Below are positions 46,123-55,843 of a DNA stretch of 64,000 nt, in pieces (within the stretch, counting starts at the first letter, position 1; every line of letters begins with the position of its first letter). Made by a program: the position numbers and the translations under genes. Under the pieces are notes generated by a model. It was given only the letters and a program-made list of their open reading frames with translations. It ran no database searches and was not told the DNA's origin. Source of the DNA: G963665085 sp963665085 (GTDB taxonomy: Bacteria > Bacteroidota > Bacteroidia > Bacteroidales > JAAAOM01); contig CAXXXS010000001.1 of NCBI GenBank assembly GCA_963665085.2, positions 4,340,001 through 4,404,000 on the forward strand. The letters are read 5' to 3'.

Positions 46123-46506
46123 ATGATTAAAGAACGCATAATACAATTTCTATCAACAGAAGGCTTATCTCCATCACAGTTTGCAGAGAAACTAGGCATA
46201 CAAAGATCTAGCATATCGCATATTTTATCAGGTAGAAATAAGCCCAGCTATGATTTCTTTAGTAGATTAATATCAAAATATCCAACTATAAGCCTTGAAT
46301 GGTTTTTTAATGGTAAAGGTCCAATATTCAAAGATACTGCATCAGATCTATTTTCTGAAGAAGTTGTTCTTAATGAAGAATTAAATACACCAATTAAGAA
46401 TACAGATGTAAACCCAACAAATGAGATTACAAATGTGAAATCTATTAATAAAATTGTAATGTTGTTTACAGATGGTACATTTGAAGTTTTTAGTAATCAA
46501 TTATAA
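46123..46506 (+). CDS. Xre-family helix-turn-helix regulator
   Basis: A 127-residue DNA-binding protein. The N-terminal Xre/Cro helix-turn-helix (about 8-62) reads SPSQFAEKLGIQRSSISHIL and SGRNKPSYDF. After a variable linker the C-terminal tail IVMLFTDGTFEVF is a short conserved block. This form is common in Bacteroidota as a chromosomal regulator rather than a phage repressor. Direct repeats immediately upstream suggest autoregulation. pyrD follows 41 bases after the stop. Confidence 0.85.
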   Translation: MIKERIIQFLSTEGLSPSQFAEKLGIQRSSISHILSGRNKPSYDFFSRLISKYPTISLEWFFNGKGPIFKDTASDLFSEEVVLNEELNTPIKNTDVNPTNEITNVKSINKIVMLFTDGTFEVFSNQL

Positions 46507-46547
46507 ATCTTATCTAACCTTTAATTATATTTGCTGAAAAGTATAAA

Positions 46548-47585
46548 ATGTATAAATATTTAATACGTCCTATCTTATTTCTTATTTCTCCTGAATCTGT
46601 ACATAAATTGATTGTTTCTGGTTTGAAAATCGCCTTTTTATTTCCTTTTATAAAAAAAGGTGTTAAAAAGTTTTATTCTATACCAGATAGTAAACTACAA
46701 AGAAATATTGCAGGTTTAACCTTTAATAATCCTATAGGGTTAGCCGCAGGATTCGATAAACAAGCTAATTTATATAGCAATATGAGTGTGTTTGGCTTTT
46801 CTTTTATTGAAATAGGTACAATAACACCAAAACCTCAATCAGGAAATAAGCGTCCAAGATCATTTAGGTTACCTAAAGATAGTGCCCTAATTAACAGGAT
46901 GGGATTTAATAATATAGGTGTTGAGGAAGCTGTTAAAAACCTTAAGAAAAGAAAAGGTAATGTTATTATAGGAGGAAATATAGGTAAAAATACTTCTACG
47001 CCAAACGCTAATGCTGTTGATGATTACAAATATTGTTTTACAAAACTTTACAACTATGTAGATTATTTTGCTGTTAATGTTAGTTGTCCAAATATTTCTA
47101 ATTTAACTGAACTTCAGGACAACGAAGCCCTTTATAATATTTTGTTTACAATTGTAAATATACGTTCTAACATGCCTTTACAAAAACCAATTTTCTTAAA
47201 AATATCACCCGATTTAACATTTTCTCAAATTGATGATATAATAGATATTGTTAAACGTACCCAAATAGATGGTATAATAGCTACAAACACAACCACAAAG
47301 CGCGACGGACTAATTACTTCTTCTACAACAGTTAATAATATAGGAAAAGGTGGTTTAAGTGGTAAGCCTCTGAGAAAGCGTTCTACAGAAATTATAAAAT
47401 ATATTTCTGATAAAACAAAAAATACAATACCAATAATTGGTGTTGGAGGTATTATGTCAACTTCTGATGCGATTGAAAAATTAAAGGCTGGGGCTTCACT
47501 GATTCAATTATACACTGGCTTTATTTATGAAGGACCTGGTTTCATTAAAAAAATCAATAAAAAAATATTGGAAGAATTGAATTAA
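46548..47585 (+). CDS. pyrD: Quinone-dependent dihydroorotate dehydrogenase
   Basis: A 345-residue class 2 DHODH. An N-terminal membrane-associating helix pair (about 1-40) precedes the FMN barrel: NPIGLAAGFDK, EIGTITPKPQ, RMGFNN, GGNIGKN, VNVSCPN with the catalytic Ser, TNTT and IIGVGGI. It oxidises dihydroorotate to orotate with menaquinone in pyrimidine synthesis. It is located behind the Xre regulator and may share its transcript. Confidence 0.95.
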   Translation: MYKYLIRPILFLISPESVHKLIVSGLKIAFLFPFIKKGVKKFYSIPDSKLQRNIAGLTFNNPIGLAAGFDKQANLYSNMSVFGFSFIEIGTITPKPQSGNKRPRSFRLPKDSALINRMGFNNIGVEEAVKNLKKRKGNVIIGGNIGKNTSTPNANAVDDYKYCFTKLYNYVDYFAVNVSCPNISNLTELQDNEALYNILFTIVNIRSNMPLQKPIFLKISPDLTFSQIDDIIDIVKRTQIDGIIATNTTTKRDGLITSSTTVNNIGKGGLSGKPLRKRSTEIIKYISDKTKNTIPIIGVGGIMSTSDAIEKLKAGASLIQLYTGFIYEGPGFIKKINKKILEELN

Positions 47586-47680
47586 TTTAAATTCTACGGA
47601 TTATTTTTCTTTTCAAATAAAGTTTTAATTTTACGTAAAACCGATTGTTAAGTCGTCAATAACCAAAATGATCCGTAAAA

Positions 47681-49060
47681 ATGATTAAGAATAATCTTTT
47701 TTTAGTATTGTGTTTTTTGAGTTTCTCCGTTTTTGGGCAAGATAAAAATCTTGTACTCAATTACAGTTTTGAAAGTTTCAAGGAGTGTCCCGAAGATTAT
47801 ACTCCTATGGATCAAAGTCATAAATTAATTCCTGATTGGACTTATCCTACCTTTGCAACACCAGACTTATTTAGTAGATGCAGTAAAGGAATTGTTGGCG
47901 TACCGAATAATTTCGCTGGAGTAAGTGAACCACGTACAGGTTCAAGTTATGTAGGAGCTATTTTAAGTGGAACTTCAGAAAGTTATCGAGAATATATTCA
48001 AGGAGAGCTGAAAACCCCAATGGTTGCAGGGAAACAATATTGTGTAACGTATTATTATCGATTGGCTTCTTATTCACAAATTGCAGTTGATCAGGTTAGC
48101 TTATATTTTTCTGATGAAGAGATTGCTCAAGAAGGAAAAGAAGCGCTTTCAACATTAAAACCTCAAATTAGAAATAAAGACGGACTTTTTCTTGATAATG
48201 TTGAAGATTGGCAACAAATATGTCAGGTTTATCTTGCAAAAGGGGGAGAAAAATTTTTTGTGATTGGGAATTTCAATAATTATGAAAAAACGAATTATGT
48301 TGTTGTAGACAAGACTGTTGTAAATCTTAGAAACAAGGCATATGCTTATTATTATTTCGACGATTTTATTATACAACCCTTGGATGATTGTAATGATTGT
48401 CCCTGTGTGAAAAAGGATTTCGAAGTTGCTTTTAGTGATACATTTTATACAGGTGGCTATAATCCGATATCAGGTAAGATTGACAAAAAGCCTGATGATG
48501 GTCGAATTAGTTTATCTATCTTGGGTGGTACACCCCCATATATTGTAACCTGGTCGAATGGAGCAACTGGAGAATCATTAAAAAACTTGTCAGCAGGAAC
48601 TTATACATATCATGCAAATGATAAGTTTAATTGCAATGCGTCAGGGACGGTGCAATTTATTAAACCAGTAGTAGAGGAAGATGAATTTGTTGACGATTTT
48701 TTGGATATCGAAGTAGGGGCTGCTATTGTATTAGAAAACATCTTTTTTGAATTTAATAAAACAGAATTATTACCAGAATCCTATAAAGAGTTAGACAAAG
48801 TTGTTAATGTAATTAATAAAAATCAAATCAGACAAATTGAGATTTCAGGGCATACTGATAGCGAAGGCTCTGAGGCTTATAATAAAAAACTATCAGAAGG
48901 TAGGGCAAAATCTGTTGTTTCATATCTTTCTCAAAAAGGAATTAGTTCTGAAGTTTTATTAGCTGTTGGTTATGGAGAATCAAAACCAATTGATACAAAC
49001 TCTACAGATGCAGGGATGGCAAATAACAGAAGAGTCGAATTTAAAGTATTAAAAAAATGA
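47681..49060 (+). CDS. OmpA-family outer-membrane protein
   Basis: A 459-residue protein with signal peptide (to about residue 19, VFGQ). The N-terminal part (25-235) has a jelly-roll character (LVLNYSFESFKECPEDY, YVGAILSG) found in several Bacteroidota OmpA proteins. A short SprB-type repeat-like segment (ILGGTPPYIVTWSNGATGES, about 288-307) follows. The C-terminal OmpA peptidoglycan-binding domain (about 350-459) has ISGHTDSEGSEAYNKKLSEG and NRRVEF. It anchors the envelope to peptidoglycan. Its stop overlaps the next start by four bases (ATGA). Confidence 0.9.
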   Translation: MIKNNLFLVLCFLSFSVFGQDKNLVLNYSFESFKECPEDYTPMDQSHKLIPDWTYPTFATPDLFSRCSKGIVGVPNNFAGVSEPRTGSSYVGAILSGTSESYREYIQGELKTPMVAGKQYCVTYYYRLASYSQIAVDQVSLYFSDEEIAQEGKEALSTLKPQIRNKDGLFLDNVEDWQQICQVYLAKGGEKFFVIGNFNNYEKTNYVVVDKTVVNLRNKAYAYYYFDDFIIQPLDDCNDCPCVKKDFEVAFSDTFYTGGYNPISGKIDKKPDDGRISLSILGGTPPYIVTWSNGATGESLKNLSAGTYTYHANDKFNCNASGTVQFIKPVVEEDEFVDDFLDIEVGAAIVLENIFFEFNKTELLPESYKELDKVVNVINKNQIRQIEISGHTDSEGSEAYNKKLSEGRAKSVVSYLSQKGISSEVLLAVGYGESKPIDTNSTDAGMANNRRVEFKVLKK

Positions 49061-51051
49061 AATTAAATAAAACAAAATCCATTATCATAACTCTTTTATT
49101 TTTAACATTTTCCTGTGTTTTATCTGCACAAAGCTCTAAGAGAGGATTTAAACTCATTGAAAAGAATGATTACGAAAAAGCATACGAAATTCTAGTGAAA
49201 ATATTAGAAGAAGAACCAGAAAATGTTTCAACACAATTTGGTTTGGCTTTAGTATACTCCAGTGAATCTTTTACCCAAAAAGATTATTTGGAGGCGTGGA
49301 AATATGCTGATTTCACTAATCGGAATAAGGATAATTTAACACAGGAAGAACTTGAGATGCTTACTGAATTTTACGTTAATACAGAGGAGAGAAGATCCAG
49401 TAGGCCTGTTAAAAAGAAAGTTGATTTATCAATAGAATTAATACTCGACAAATTAGTTAGGCAGATTAGAGAAAGCAATGATGTAGAGATTACAAAGAGT
49501 GTTTTAGAGAAATTTCCTGACTTTGAATATTATCAGAATACAGTCCATATTCGAAATTACCTGGAATACAGGGCTGTGGAAAAAGAAAATTCTATTGAGG
49601 CCTACAATAAATTCATTGATTCATTTCCTGATGCGGCACAAATTCCATTAGCGATAGAAAAAAGAAATAAACTGATTTTTACTACGGTTAAAGAAAAAAA
49701 CACACTGGCTGCCTATAATGAATTTATTTACAATTATCCGGAATCAAATTTTGTAAGTGAAGCTATCAGGTTAAGAAATAAAATTGCTTTTAACGAGGCT
49801 AAACAAAAAAATACTATTGAGTCTATTTCTTCATTTATTGAAAGTTATCCTGATGCACTTGAAGTATTAGATGCAAAGATTATTCAAAAACAACTAATTT
49901 ATGAAAGGGCAAAAAATGTGCGTTCATTAGATGCATATGATGATTTTATAAGAAATTATCCTGATGGAGTACAATACATCGATATTTTTAATCTAAAATC
50001 AAAAGATTTAGGCGAAAAATTGTTACAACGCAATAAATATCCTTCTCAATCATTTAAGTGGGCAAGGGTTTTTGATAATGATAATAAGTATGATGATATT
50101 AAAGATTTAGCTCAGGATGATTCAGAGAACCTTATTTTGGCTTGTAACACTTTTGAAGATATAGTATCTCTTATGAATGCCTGGATTATTTGTTTGGATA
50201 AAAATGGTGATATGACATGGAACAAGCAAATAAGCGACGAATTAAATGATAAAGTTGAAAGAATAAAAAAGGTAGGGGATAAATTTTATTTTGAAGGATT
50301 AACACGTGGAGTAAATGATTCAATTATTGGAGTTCCTTGGATTTTTACTTTAACGAAGGAAGGTAAAAAGGTTTGGAATAGAACATATTCGTCAATTTCA
50401 ACTATCAATGCTTTTGATGTAACAAATAACAATGGAGAATTGATTTTTGGAAGTTTTTATGGAGACTCAACAAAAATGTTTTATTTGACAAAACTAACGT
50501 CAGAGCTTAAAAGAATGTGGAAAAGGGAATATACTAACAATGGTGTTATCTCTTCTGTTTCTATAACAAGTGACGATCAAATAATATCAGGAGGAAGTAA
50601 TTGGCTCTTTAAACTGGATAATGACGGATATTTAAAATGGGAGCAGTATCTAGATAAAAATGACAGTTTAACTCAGACAGCAGTTAATAACCAATTTGTT
50701 GGTGTTGCTGGAATTAGAGATTCCTTGTCATTGTTTATTTCTCTGTATGATCAAACAGGAAAGAAATTATGGGATAAATCGTTTTTATTTCAGGATGGAA
50801 TAGAAGTATCTGCTTTAAAACTTGATGAAGCTGGAAATGTTTATTTTGCAGGTAGTTCAGCTGTAGATGGAGTTTTTATGAAATTAGATTCAAAAGGGGC
50901 GGTTGTTGATGAATTGATGTTTGGAACAGAAAATAAAATATCGTTTAGCTCGATAATTTTAACAAAAAACGGCGAAGTATTTATTGCAGCAAATGAAACA
51001 GGTAATTATCAAGGAGATAAAAATATAGTCCTTTTAAAATATTTTCCCTGA
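49057..51051 (+). CDS. Repeat protein with C-terminal propeller-like region
   Basis: A 664-residue secreted protein with signal peptide (to about residue 24, LSAQ). A TPR-like region (28-90) is followed by four consecutive 37-residue repeats at 166-202, 203-239, 240-276 and 277-313, with consensus R-N-x-L-x-F near the start and AYNxFIxxYPD in the middle. The remaining half (about 320-664) has repeated W and DG motifs (CLDKNGDMTWNKQI, TLTKEGKKVWNRTY, KLDNDGYLKWEQYL) as in beta-propellers. It is translationally coupled to the OmpA gene and probably forms a periplasmic complex with it. Confidence 0.8.
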   Translation: MKLNKTKSIIITLLFLTFSCVLSAQSSKRGFKLIEKNDYEKAYEILVKILEEEPENVSTQFGLALVYSSESFTQKDYLEAWKYADFTNRNKDNLTQEELEMLTEFYVNTEERRSSRPVKKKVDLSIELILDKLVRQIRESNDVEITKSVLEKFPDFEYYQNTVHIRNYLEYRAVEKENSIEAYNKFIDSFPDAAQIPLAIEKRNKLIFTTVKEKNTLAAYNEFIYNYPESNFVSEAIRLRNKIAFNEAKQKNTIESISSFIESYPDALEVLDAKIIQKQLIYERAKNVRSLDAYDDFIRNYPDGVQYIDIFNLKSKDLGEKLLQRNKYPSQSFKWARVFDNDNKYDDIKDLAQDDSENLILACNTFEDIVSLMNAWIICLDKNGDMTWNKQISDELNDKVERIKKVGDKFYFEGLTRGVNDSIIGVPWIFTLTKEGKKVWNRTYSSISTINAFDVTNNNGELIFGSFYGDSTKMFYLTKLTSELKRMWKREYTNNGVISSVSITSDDQIISGGSNWLFKLDNDGYLKWEQYLDKNDSLTQTAVNNQFVGVAGIRDSLSLFISLYDQTGKKLWDKSFLFQDGIEVSALKLDEAGNVYFAGSSAVDGVFMKLDSKGAVVDELMFGTENKISFSSIILTKNGEVFIAANETGNYQGDKNIVLLKYFP

Positions 51052-51281
51052 GAAGATTTTGGATTTGATTTGCAGGAAGAGCCTACAATATATGCCTTAC
51101 TTGATTTATAAGTCGGACGAGTATATTGAACATCAATTTTTGGAGTAGAAGATTGTTTCGATTTTTTACTATCAACGCTTCTAAATAATCCATCAGAAGT
51201 TTCTTCATACTCAGGGGCAGTTACAAATAGAATTGTAATTGCTATAATACTCACGCAAAATACCAATAAGAAGTAAATCAT
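51009..51281 (-). CDS. Small single-pass membrane protein, TAPEYEE family copy 1
   Basis: 90 residues from ATG at 51281; a TTG two codons earlier is less likely. One membrane helix (about 2-20) is followed by TAPEYEETSDGLFRSVDS and then a basic, Ser-rich tail. The motif block TAPEYEE-x2-DG-x-F-x-SV recurs in the next upstream small gene. Its last 43 bases overlap the end of the plus-strand repeat protein on the opposite strand. The function is unknown. Confidence 0.6.
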   Translation of the reverse strand: MIYFLLVFCVSIIAITILFVTAPEYEETSDGLFRSVDSKKSKQSSTPKIDVQYTRPTYKSSKAYIVGSSCKSNPKSSQGKYFKRTIFLSP

Positions 51282-51324
51282 AGTCAAAACTTCTTAAATA
51301 GTTATCGATTTAAAAAAATAGAGC

Positions 51325-51444
51325 TCAGCTAACAGATTTGAAGCTACCGTCTTTTAATTCTTCGTATTCAGGAGCTGTCTCTACTAACCTGAATAAGACG
51401 GTTAAACAAATAAACAACGTACTTAAAACTACAACTATCAACAT
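51325..51444 (-). CDS. 39-residue membrane peptide, TAPEYEE family copy 2
   Basis: ATG at 51444, TGA at 51327-51325. One membrane helix (about 2-20) is followed by ETAPEYEELKDGSFKSVS and stop. Ten of the residues after the helix match the 90-residue neighbour in order (TAPEYEE, DG, F, SV). Such a short gene would be missed by length filters. The conservation of the motif between two adjacent genes is the main evidence that both are real. Confidence 0.6.
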   Translation of the reverse strand: MLIVVVLSTLFICLTVLFRLVETAPEYEELKDGSFKSVS

Positions 51445-51599
51445 TACTTTTTTGTTTGTTCGTCACTAAATTAATTACTTTTGTCAAAAAAACAATAAAA
51501 AAAATGAAAAAAAGTTTGTAAAAATTAATTTAGACTTGGATTTTTAATAAAAATTACGTAGTAAATTGTTGTGTATATTTATATCGGGCGTTAGTAAAC

Positions 51600-52466
51600 A
51601 TGGGGGAAGAGTTTAATAAAAAACAGTTTCTAGATAAAGAAGTTAAAGAGAAATTGAAAGAGCAAAATGCTGAAATTATTCGGCAAAAAAAAGCTTTGGA
51701 TGACAGTATCAGATATGCCAGTAAAATTCAGAAAGCAATTATTCCTTCAAAAGATTATTTTAATAAAGTTTTACCCGAGAGTTTTGTGTTGTTTCAACCC
51801 AGAGATGTTGTTAGTGGAGATTTCTACTGGATTAAAGTTAAGGAAAGAAAAGTAATTGTAGTAGCTGCTGATTGTACAGGACATGGCGTGCCTGGAGCAT
51901 TTTTAAGTATATTAGGAATATCATTTTTAAATGAAATTGTTAATCATTACTCACGTGCGTTACAGGCAAACAGAATTTTGAATGAATTAAGAGAATATAT
52001 TATGAAAGCCCTTAATCAGACAGGAGACCATTATGAGCAAAGGGATGGAATGGACATAGCATTGTATATTATTGATTACAAAGAAGAAACGCTTCAGTTT
52101 TCAGGTGCTAATAATTCTTTATATTTAGTTAGAGATAAAAATTTAATTGAGCTAAAGGCTGATAGAATGCCTATTGGGATAAATGCGAGTGAAGAAGATT
52201 CTTTTACAAATCATGTAATGAACCTTAAAGAAAATGATATGATTTATATTTTTACTGATGGTTTTGCAGACCAATTTGGTGGAGATAAAGGCAAAAAATA
52301 TAAATATCCCAATTTTAGAGATCTACTTTTAAAAAATCATGAATTGCCTTTGGAAAAACAAAAAATGATTTTATGGCAAGAATTTATTCAATGGAAAGGA
52401 AAATATAATCAGATAGATGATGTTTTAGTTATAGGGACCCGTTTCAAAACAAATAAATTAAACTAA
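51600..52466 (+). CDS. SpoIIE/PP2C-type serine phosphatase
   Basis: A 288-residue soluble protein. A short N-terminal coiled coil (1-50, ending DDSIRYASKIQKAI) leads into a SpoIIE phosphatase domain with VVSGDFYW, AADCTGHGVPGAF, DGMDIAL and IFTDGFADQFGG. The metal-binding aspartates appear intact. These enzymes dephosphorylate STAS-type antagonists or related proteins. A STAS protein is encoded far upstream at 16.7 kb, but a link is only speculative. One base separates it from the OLD-like nuclease gene. Confidence 0.9.
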   Translation: MGEEFNKKQFLDKEVKEKLKEQNAEIIRQKKALDDSIRYASKIQKAIIPSKDYFNKVLPESFVLFQPRDVVSGDFYWIKVKERKVIVVAADCTGHGVPGAFLSILGISFLNEIVNHYSRALQANRILNELREYIMKALNQTGDHYEQRDGMDIALYIIDYKEETLQFSGANNSLYLVRDKNLIELKADRMPIGINASEEDSFTNHVMNLKENDMIYIFTDGFADQFGGDKGKKYKYPNFRDLLLKNHELPLEKQKMILWQEFIQWKGKYNQIDDVLVIGTRFKTNKLN

Positions 52467-52467
52467 T

Positions 52468-54798
52468 ATGCGCCTGATAGCATTTAAAATTAAAAACTTT
52501 AGGTCAATAATTTCAACTGATTGGAATTACTTATCAAATGATAATATTACTGGATTAATAGGTCAAAATGAGTCTGGCAAGACCTCAGTACTTGAATCTT
52601 TAATCTGCTTTTACGAAGGAAAAATAACTGACGACATGTTACGAAGCGATTTATCTTTTCCTGAAGTTTCTTGTAGATTTGAGTTTGGACAGGGATTAAT
52701 TGGAAAATACTTAAAAACAGAAAGACTTCCTAAAGAACTCATTCCTTTAATAGAAAATTTAGAAACAATTGAGATTACTAGAAAATGGAACAATGATAAA
52801 TCGAGTGACATATTTATTTCTGAAGAACAAATCTCTGATTATTATGAAATTTTAAATAAGGAAAAACGGGACAGAAGAAAGGAAATAGACCTTAAAATTT
52901 CAGAGATTTTAAAAGCCTATACAATTGTCTCAGAGAAAAGGAAAGAGCTTGAAACAAAAAAAACTATTGTAGAGGATCGTCAAATTACTATTACGAATGA
53001 AATTGCCCCCTTAGAAAAGAATATCTGGCGAAGATCTAGAAAGCAAAATTTAAAAGCTGAGTATGATGAGGAATTAGAACCTCTAAAAACAGAATTTGAA
53101 AATAACCAATTACAAATAGAAGAATTAAAAAACAAAATTTCTGAGATTGAAAAAGAGCAAAGTACTCAATCCCCATTGGCATCTGTTGCAATAGATATTG
53201 ACACAAATTCTAACAATTATGAGACTACTATTGCTGTTAAGGATGATGCTTTATCAAGTGTCAGAGAGTTAGAACAGCAATTTAACTTAGCTACTAATCC
53301 AGCTGAAAGAAAGATTCTTCAACAGCAATTAGAAGAAGCCAGAACGATTTATAGTGAAGCAAATGAGAAAGTATCCAGAATATATTTAAAACTTAACAAA
53401 CAAAAACTCATTGCAGAAAAATTATTTGCGGGAATAAATTTAGAGAATGCAAAAAATGAAGCAGAAAAAGAATTAAATAAAGAAAGTGAGTTTTATTCGC
53501 AAATATCAATGGGAAGAGAGTTATTTAAATTCATTCCTACTTTTGAATTTTTCGAAGATTTTAGTAGTCTTTTACCTAATAGAATTGATTTAGAGGACTT
53601 AATGAATGAAAACACCTCTATTGAAGGATATAAGGCTGCGAAGAATTTTTTAATAGTTTCTGGATTGAACCCCGGCTTTTTTGAAGAAAAAAATAATCGA
53701 ATTCTAAAACAAAAAATTGAAAAATTAAATAATGAATTAACTATTGATTTTCGTGATTATTGGCGTCAAAAGGTTAGTAATGAAAACCAAATTAATATCA
53801 ACTTCGAACTGGAACATTATGATTATACGCATCCGGAGAAAAGTGGAAAACCTTATCTTGAATTTTGGATAAAAGACAGGAACGAAAGGCTTTATCCCAA
53901 ACAGAGAAGTAGGGGGGTACGTTGGTTTTTATCTTTTTATCTAGAACTTAAAGCTTCTGCACTAGATGGTTTAAAAAATAAAATTTTGTTAATTGACGAA
54001 CCAGGCTTAAGTCTGCATGCCAGGGCACAGGAAGATGTCTTAAAAGTTTTTGAGGATCTTAAAGAAAAAATGCAGATTCTTTATACAACACATTCACCAC
54101 ATCTTATTGATGTAAATAAATTATACCGTTTATTAGCTGTGCAACGTGCTAATGAAGATGATTTTTACAGTGAAACTAAAATTATCGATTCCAAAAGTTT
54201 GGATGAAGCATCAACAGATACATTGTCGCCGGTATATGCATTGATGGGCACAAAACTCAACGATCAGCAATTTATACAGGAGAAAAATAATATTATCGTT
54301 GAAGATATTGCTGCATATTATTACTATAACGCGTTTATGAGATTAAAAGATCCAAATTATAAATTGTATTTTCTTCCTTCAACAGGAATTGCAAATGTGT
54401 CAATACTAGCAAATTTATTATTAGGATGGAAAATTCATTATGTAATTGTTCTTGATGATGATATTGAAGGAAAAGAAGTTTATGAAAATTTCAAAAAAGA
54501 GGTGTATTTTGATGATAATGAGCTTTTTAATAATCATGTTCTAAAGATTGATGGAATTCAGGGGCCTGAAGATATATTATCAACAATTGATTTTAAGAAA
54601 TATGTACTAAAAAAACGCGTTGGGATCACGGAACTTAATTCGGAGTATGTACGTAATAATGAATTGTCGGGGTCTGTATTAGCGTCAGGATTTCTACGTG
54701 AAATACAAGATAACAATTTAACGATGAGTGACTTTGATGATGAGACACAGGAAAATATCTGTAATTTTGCAGAAAGATTATTAGATAAGTTGATATAA
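52468..54798 (+). CDS. OLD-like ATPase with Toprim-type nuclease domain
   Basis: A 776-residue AAA/ABC-type ATPase. Walker A is GQNESGKTS (32-40). A long coiled coil covers about 130-335. The C-terminal ATPase lobe has the signature-like PKQRSRGVRWFLSF, Walker B ILLIDEPGLSLHA and the H-loop TTHSPHLID. A Toprim-like tail has the acidic elements IIVED and VIVLDDDIEGKEV. This matches OLD-family nucleases, some of which act in phage defence, others in DNA repair. No reverse transcriptase, UvrD-like GajB or other defence partner is adjacent; the upstream neighbour is a phosphatase at a one-base gap. Confidence 0.85.
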   Translation: MRLIAFKIKNFRSIISTDWNYLSNDNITGLIGQNESGKTSVLESLICFYEGKITDDMLRSDLSFPEVSCRFEFGQGLIGKYLKTERLPKELIPLIENLETIEITRKWNNDKSSDIFISEEQISDYYEILNKEKRDRRKEIDLKISEILKAYTIVSEKRKELETKKTIVEDRQITITNEIAPLEKNIWRRSRKQNLKAEYDEELEPLKTEFENNQLQIEELKNKISEIEKEQSTQSPLASVAIDIDTNSNNYETTIAVKDDALSSVRELEQQFNLATNPAERKILQQQLEEARTIYSEANEKVSRIYLKLNKQKLIAEKLFAGINLENAKNEAEKELNKESEFYSQISMGRELFKFIPTFEFFEDFSSLLPNRIDLEDLMNENTSIEGYKAAKNFLIVSGLNPGFFEEKNNRILKQKIEKLNNELTIDFRDYWRQKVSNENQININFELEHYDYTHPEKSGKPYLEFWIKDRNERLYPKQRSRGVRWFLSFYLELKASALDGLKNKILLIDEPGLSLHARAQEDVLKVFEDLKEKMQILYTTHSPHLIDVNKLYRLLAVQRANEDDFYSETKIIDSKSLDEASTDTLSPVYALMGTKLNDQQFIQEKNNIIVEDIAAYYYYNAFMRLKDPNYKLYFLPSTGIANVSILANLLLGWKIHYVIVLDDDIEGKEVYENFKKEVYFDDNELFNNHVLKIDGIQGPEDILSTIDFKKYVLKKRVGITELNSEYVRNNELSGSVLASGFLREIQDNNLTMSDFDDETQENICNFAERLLDKLI

Positions 54799-54831
54799 AA
54801 GGGAAGGTTGTAAATAAAAAAGTTAAGCGAA

Positions 54832-55836
54832 ATGAAATCTAAAATTACATTGATTTTAATCTTAGTATTTATTTTTTTTAGGGGGATTTCTCAGGTACCC
54901 AACGATTTAAACCTAGAGATAAGCGGGGGGGATGTTAAGAAGATTGAGAAAAACAAAGAAAATTTCGAAGAAGCACAAAAAATATACAAGAAAGCAGTAA
55001 GTCTATATGAAGCGATTCCAGCACCGGATACTTCAAAAGATTTTGATTATGAGTCTTACAATGAAAAAGTTGAAGAGGCTATGAAAATGTTGTTGGAAGG
55101 AATGGAAATGTATAGTGCTGCTACGGATCAAGTTTTTTCAATTTATAAAGATGGCGCTAATGATTTTTGGGAAGAACAACGAAAAGAAGGACATGTTCCA
55201 ATAGGCCTGGAAAAAGCACGGTATTTGGAATTAGAGGCAGGGATTGCCTATGATAAGGCAACAGTAAGAAAACAATTTGCCAGGGAAAGTATGGATTTTT
55301 TGGAGGCTGTTTCTTATGTTAATCAGTGCAATAAATTAGAGGCAGAGGCATTACAAAATATGGGAAGGGCCTTACAAATTTACCAGGATTTTCCGGTTGA
55401 GTATAATTATCAATGGGTTGATGATATTAATATCGAGGAAATTATTGCTCAAAAGCAAGCCGAGCGTGAAGCCAGAAATGAAAAATTATTTGGTAAACAT
55501 AAACAGGAAGTTAAACCTCAAAACGAAGAAATAGGTATAATAGAACGAGAACCTGTTGAACCAGAACCTATTGTTGGTGAAGTTACTTACAGGGTTCAGA
55601 TTGCTGCCCATACAATAAAGATGGAAGATTCTTTTATCAAACAAATTTACAAAGGCGACAGAGAAGTCTCAGAAATACAAGAGGATAATTGGTACAAATA
55701 TCAAATAGGTAATTATAAAAGTTTTGCCGAAGCACAAAAGCAACTTGAGGAAGCAAATGTTGCCAGGGCTTTTATTGTAGCTTATCTTGAAGGTGAAAAA
55801 ATTAATGTTAAGGAAGCAAGAAAAATAGCCCCTTAA
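54832..55836 (+). CDS. Secreted helical protein with C-terminal SPOR-like domain
   Basis: 334 residues with a signal peptide (to about residue 21, GISQ). Residues 35-225 are charged helices. The last 80 residues (YRVQIAAHTIKMEDSF to FIVAYLEGEKI) have the beta-alpha-beta pattern and YQIGNYKSFAEAQK segment of SPOR domains, which bind denuded glycan strands of peptidoglycan. It follows the OLD-like gene by 33 bases and converges on msrB. Confidence 0.75.
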   Translation: MKSKITLILILVFIFFRGISQVPNDLNLEISGGDVKKIEKNKENFEEAQKIYKKAVSLYEAIPAPDTSKDFDYESYNEKVEEAMKMLLEGMEMYSAATDQVFSIYKDGANDFWEEQRKEGHVPIGLEKARYLELEAGIAYDKATVRKQFARESMDFLEAVSYVNQCNKLEAEALQNMGRALQIYQDFPVEYNYQWVDDINIEEIIAQKQAEREARNEKLFGKHKQEVKPQNEEIGIIEREPVEPEPIVGEVTYRVQIAAHTIKMEDSFIKQIYKGDREVSEIQEDNWYKYQIGNYKSFAEAQKQLEEANVARAFIVAYLEGEKINVKEARKIAP

Positions 55837-55843
55837 ATTTCGA

